DNA of 7,261 nucleotides. Origin: an uncultured Clostridia bacterium. Its GTDB lineage: Bacteria; Bacillota; Clostridia; Christensenellales; Borkfalkiaceae. Under the pieces are notes generated by a model. It worked only from the letters and a program-made list of their open reading frames with translations. It searched no databases and was not told the DNA's origin. Location of the stretch: the NCBI GenBank assembly GCA_946624395.1, contig CAMORY010000088.1, positions 1 through 7,261 on the forward strand, read 5' to 3'. Below, piece after piece: positions 5,224-7,261 of the stretch (the stretch's first letter is position 1; every line of letters begins with the position of its first letter). The translations under genes were made by a program, and so were the position numbers.

Positions 5224-5496
5224 CTAATTTTTTTGAATTGCGCAGGCTATTGCTTTTTTCAGCCTTTCGTTGCCGAAAGGTTCGCCGCGCACTATTTTCT
5301 CGGCGTCGCTTTTCATTGACGCCCCAGCCGCCTTAATTAAATGTTTTACGTTTTTTCTCTTGGGTTTTCCGACTTTGCGCGTTTTCCCGTCGACGATAAG
5401 CGCAACCCCGCCTTCAATATCTATTACGAGAAAAAACTTGTCTTTATCTCTGCCCGCCGTGGCTTTTACCACGTCGCCTACCGAAATATCGCACAT
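5224..5496 (-). CDS. KOW-domain RNA-binding protein (L14e/L6e/L27e-like)
   Basis: A 90-residue basic protein. Residues 4-50 form a KOW-type SH3-like barrel: SVGDVVKATAGRDKDKFFLV, then GGVALIVDGKTRKVGKPKRKNVKHL. This resembles the bacterial relatives of the archaeal/eukaryotic ribosomal protein L14e. The C-terminal 40 residues (AAGASMKSDAEKIV...NERLKKAIACAIQ) look helical. Small KOW proteins in exactly this slot, between map and infA, occur in Clostridia and are generally annotated only as RNA-binding; ribosome association is plausible but not shown. The ATG comes 1 nt after the map stop codon and has no convincing ribosome binding site, so it is probably translated by reinitiation after map. 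The stop codon is TAG. Confidence 0.92.
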   Translation of the reverse strand: MCDISVGDVVKATAGRDKDKFFLVIDIEGGVALIVDGKTRKVGKPKRKNVKHLIKAAGASMKSDAEKIVRGEPFGNERLKKAIACAIQKN

Positions 5497-5497
5497 T

Positions 5498-6244
5498 TTA
5501 CAGAGTAAGTATTTCCGCGCCGTTATCGGTTATCGCCACCGTGTTTTCATAGTGGGCGGAAGGTCTTCTGTCCTGCGTTTTTACCGTCCAACCGTCTCTC
5601 ATAAACTCGACTTTGAAAGTGCCCGCGTTTATCATAGGTTCGATGGCTATTACCATACCTTTTTTAAGACGTATGCCTGTACCCTTTCTGCCGTAGTTCG
5701 GTACGGCGGGGGCTTCGTGCATTTCACGACCTATTCCGTGCCCCGTTAAGGCGCGTACCACCGAAAATCCGTTTGCTTCCGCGTGGCTTTGAACGTAATA
5801 CCCGATATCACCGAGCGGAGTGCCGTCGGAAAGATGTTCTACCGCTTTGAAAAAGCACTCCCGCGTGATGTTGACGAGTTTGACTTTTTCTTCCGCGCAC
5901 TCACCGATAAGAAAACTCCTTGCCGCGTCCCCTTGCCAGCCGTCTAATATAACGCCTACGTCTATGCTGACTATCTGACCTTCTTTAATGATTATATCGT
6001 CGGACGGAATACCGTGAACCACGGTGTCGTCTATCGATATACAAGTCGACGCGGGATAGCCCGCATAGTTAAGAAAAGACGGCGTTGCGCCGAAAGACGT
6101 TATATAGTCGTAAGCAAGTTTATCGAGCGCTTTGGTGGACATACCTACTTTAATTTCTTTTTCAAGATATTTAAGCAAATCGCCCGTAAGGCGTCCGCTT
6201 TTGCGCATACACTCGATTTCCGCTTGGCTTTTAAGAGTTATCAT
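5498..6244 (-). CDS. map: Methionine aminopeptidase, type I
   Basis: Removes the initiator methionine from nascent proteins once the formyl group is gone. The 248-residue protein has the pita-bread fold and every catalytic residue. His77 (VVHGIP) corresponds to E. coli His79. The dinuclear metal ligands are Asp95 (SIDVG), Asp106 (GDAARSF), His169 (GHGIG), Glu202 (IEPM) and Glu233 (HYENTV), and the substrate-site His176 (MHEAP) is also present. There is no N-terminal zinc or SH3-binding extension, so it is the short bacterial type Ia. Its ATG overlaps the adk stop in an ATGA junction, giving tight translational coupling; AAAGG lies about 8-10 nt upstream. The adk-map pairing inside the secY operon is standard in Firmicutes. 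Confidence 0.98.
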   Translation of the reverse strand: MITLKSQAEIECMRKSGRLTGDLLKYLEKEIKVGMSTKALDKLAYDYITSFGATPSFLNYAGYPASTCISIDDTVVHGIPSDDIIIKEGQIVSIDVGVILDGWQGDAARSFLIGECAEEKVKLVNITRECFFKAVEHLSDGTPLGDIGYYVQSHAEANGFSVVRALTGHGIGREMHEAPAVPNYGRKGTGIRLKKGMVIAIEPMINAGTFKVEFMRDGWTVKTQDRRPSAHYENTVAITDNGAEILTL

Positions 6245-6861
6245 TTCAAAACCTTTACGATTGCGTCGAATACCTTTTCAATCGAACAATCCGCGTCTAT
6301 AGGAAACAGTTTACCTTGGCTTTCGTAATATTCGATAAGCGGTTCGGTCTGCGCTTTATACACCGCAAGTCTTTCTTTGACCGAAGTCGGATTATCGTCT
6401 TCTCTTATAAACAACTCGCCGCCGCAGTTGGGACAGTCCTTTCTGTCGCCGATAAAATCTATATGAAAAGAATTTTTGCACTTGGCGCAACTACGCCTGC
6501 CGGTAATCCTTCTCTCTATCTTATAAAGCGGAATTGCAAGTTCTATCACTTTGTCGGGAACTGCAAACTCGTCAAGCGCGACCGCTTGGGCAATGTTGCG
6601 CGGAAACCCGTCGAGTAAATAGCCGTTTTTACAATCAGGCTCAGATAATCTTTGTTTCACGATTTCTATCGTAAGTTCGTCGGGACAAAGGTCGCCACCG
6701 TCGATTATCGACTTGATTTTTAAGCCTATCGGCGTTTTCCTTTGTATATTGTCTCTGAATATATCGCCCGTTGAAATATGCGCTACTTTAAGTTGTTCGG
6801 AAACGAGCGCCGCTTGCGTTCCTTTTCCGCTACCCGGCGCACCGAGCAGTATGATTTTCAT
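6241..6861 (-). CDS. adk: Adenylate kinase, long form with zinc-binding LID
   Basis: Interconverts ATP + AMP and 2 ADP in the cytoplasm. The 206-residue protein shows the P-loop GAPGSGKGT at 7-15, the AMP-binding region STGDIFR at 30-36 with Arg36, and DGFPR at 84-88. Its LID (about 121-158) begins with GRR and carries Cys125, Cys128, Cys143 and Cys146, the zinc knuckle common in Gram-positive adenylate kinases. RxDDN follows at 153-157. The ATG shares one base with the secY stop codon (TAATG), and the stop overlaps the map start (ATGA), so secY, adk and map are translated as a coupled set. The ribosome binding site AAAGGG lies inside the end of secY. Confidence 0.98.
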   Translation of the reverse strand: MKIILLGAPGSGKGTQAALVSEQLKVAHISTGDIFRDNIQRKTPIGLKIKSIIDGGDLCPDELTIEIVKQRLSEPDCKNGYLLDGFPRNIAQAVALDEFAVPDKVIELAIPLYKIERRITGRRSCAKCKNSFHIDFIGDRKDCPNCGGELFIREDDNPTSVKERLAVYKAQTEPLIEYYESQGKLFPIDADCSIEKVFDAIVKVLK

Positions 6862-7261
6862 TATTTCAAGAACCCTTTATAGTTCTTCATCATTATCTGC
6901 GAAGTCAATGCCTGGTCGAATTCAAGCGCTACGGATACGACGATTAAAAGTCCCGTTGCACTGAATACGTTAACGAGCGATTGCCCGCCTATTCCCTTAA
7001 ATATAAGCGCAGGTACTAACGCAACGATTGCAAGATATATTGCGCCGAAAAGCGTTATCCTGTTCGAAATCTTTTTAAGGTAGTCCGCAGTAGGTTTACC
7101 GGGGCGAGTTCCTGGGATAAATCCGCCGTTGCCCTGTATGCTCTTACTTATATCGTCGGGATTAAACTGTATCTGATTATAAAAATACGAGAAGAACAGT
7201 ATAAATAAGCAAAGCACTACCGTGTAAAGATAACTGCCCGTACCCATATAATCGTGACACC
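6861..7261 (-). CDS. secY: Protein translocase subunit SecY, C-terminal part (runs off the right edge)
   Basis: The last 132 residues of the central channel subunit of the SecYEG translocon. The frame is open up to the right end; a methionine at 7247 is internal, not a start. Three membrane segments are visible, equivalent to TM8 (YLYTVVLCLFILFFSYFY), TM9 (ITLFGAIYLAIVALVPALIF) and TM10 (FSATGLLIVVSVALEF). Between TM8 and TM9 lies the cytoplasmic C5 loop with GGFIPGTRPGKPTADYL, which includes the conserved Arg needed for ribosome and SecA engagement. The short tail MMKNYKGFLK is Firmicutes-like. The stop TAA overlaps the adk start by one base. Confidence 0.97.
   Translation of the reverse strand, partial: CHDYMGTGSYLYTVVLCLFILFFSYFYNQIQFNPDDISKSIQGNGGFIPGTRPGKPTADYLKKISNRITLFGAIYLAIVALVPALIFKGIGGQSLVNVFSATGLLIVVSVALEFDQALTSQIMMKNYKGFLK

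Noticed and set aside
5270..5749. 159-codon open frame on the plus strand
   Set aside because: Antisense to the KOW gene and the end of map, with no ribosome binding site or family resemblance.
6014..6328. 104-codon open frame on the plus strand
   Set aside because: Antisense to map and adk, and no protein family is recognisable.

Overview
The window looks like a chromosomal segment of a low-to-moderate GC member of the Clostridia (Bacillota). Three things suggest this. The ribosomal-protein order is secY-adk-map-KOW-infA-rpmJ-rpsM-rpsK-rpsD-rpoA-rplQ. rpsD sits inside the operon, whereas Bacillus keeps it elsewhere. A KOW-domain gene lies between map and infA, a layout I know from Clostridia. 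RpoA, IF-1 and S13/S11 also read as Firmicutes-type. A narrower assignment (for example a gut Christensenellales-like lineage) would be a guess.

Right and centre (about 1712-7261, all minus strand): the distal half of the spc/alpha ribosomal operon, transcribed right to left. It begins inside secY and continues with adk, map, a small KOW RNA-binding protein, infA, rpmJ (38 codons), rpsM, rpsK, rpsD, rpoA and rplQ. Most junctions are 1-nt or 4-nt overlaps or gaps of 1-34 nt, so this is one transcription unit whose promoter lies outside the window. Two gaps stand out, the 116 nt before rpsM and the 117 nt before rpoA. Both contain predicted RNA hairpins and could be internal control points. The operon ends at a strong hairpin terminator at 1652-1696, shared with a convergent plus-strand gene.

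Left (1-1642): an accessory module of three genes. A short DtxR-family metal-dependent repressor (plus strand, 1283-1642) is divergent from a two-gene minus-strand operon. That operon encodes an ABC ATPase of the MacB/LolD type and an FtsX-like permease that runs off the left edge. The 195-bp divergent region holds a near-consensus promoter in each direction. It also holds two copies of the same 7-2-7 palindrome (GTTAGCA-NN-TGCTAAC), one over the start point of the transporter promoter and one in its leader. The simplest reading is metal-dependent repression of the transporter by the neighbouring repressor; this is inference.

The core genes form the translation and secretion set: protein translocation (SecY), nucleotide supply (Adk), N-terminal methionine removal (Map), initiation (IF-1), ribosome assembly (S13, S11, S4, L36, L17) and transcription (RpoA). 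I saw no tRNA, rRNA, insertion sequence, CRISPR array or prophage gene.
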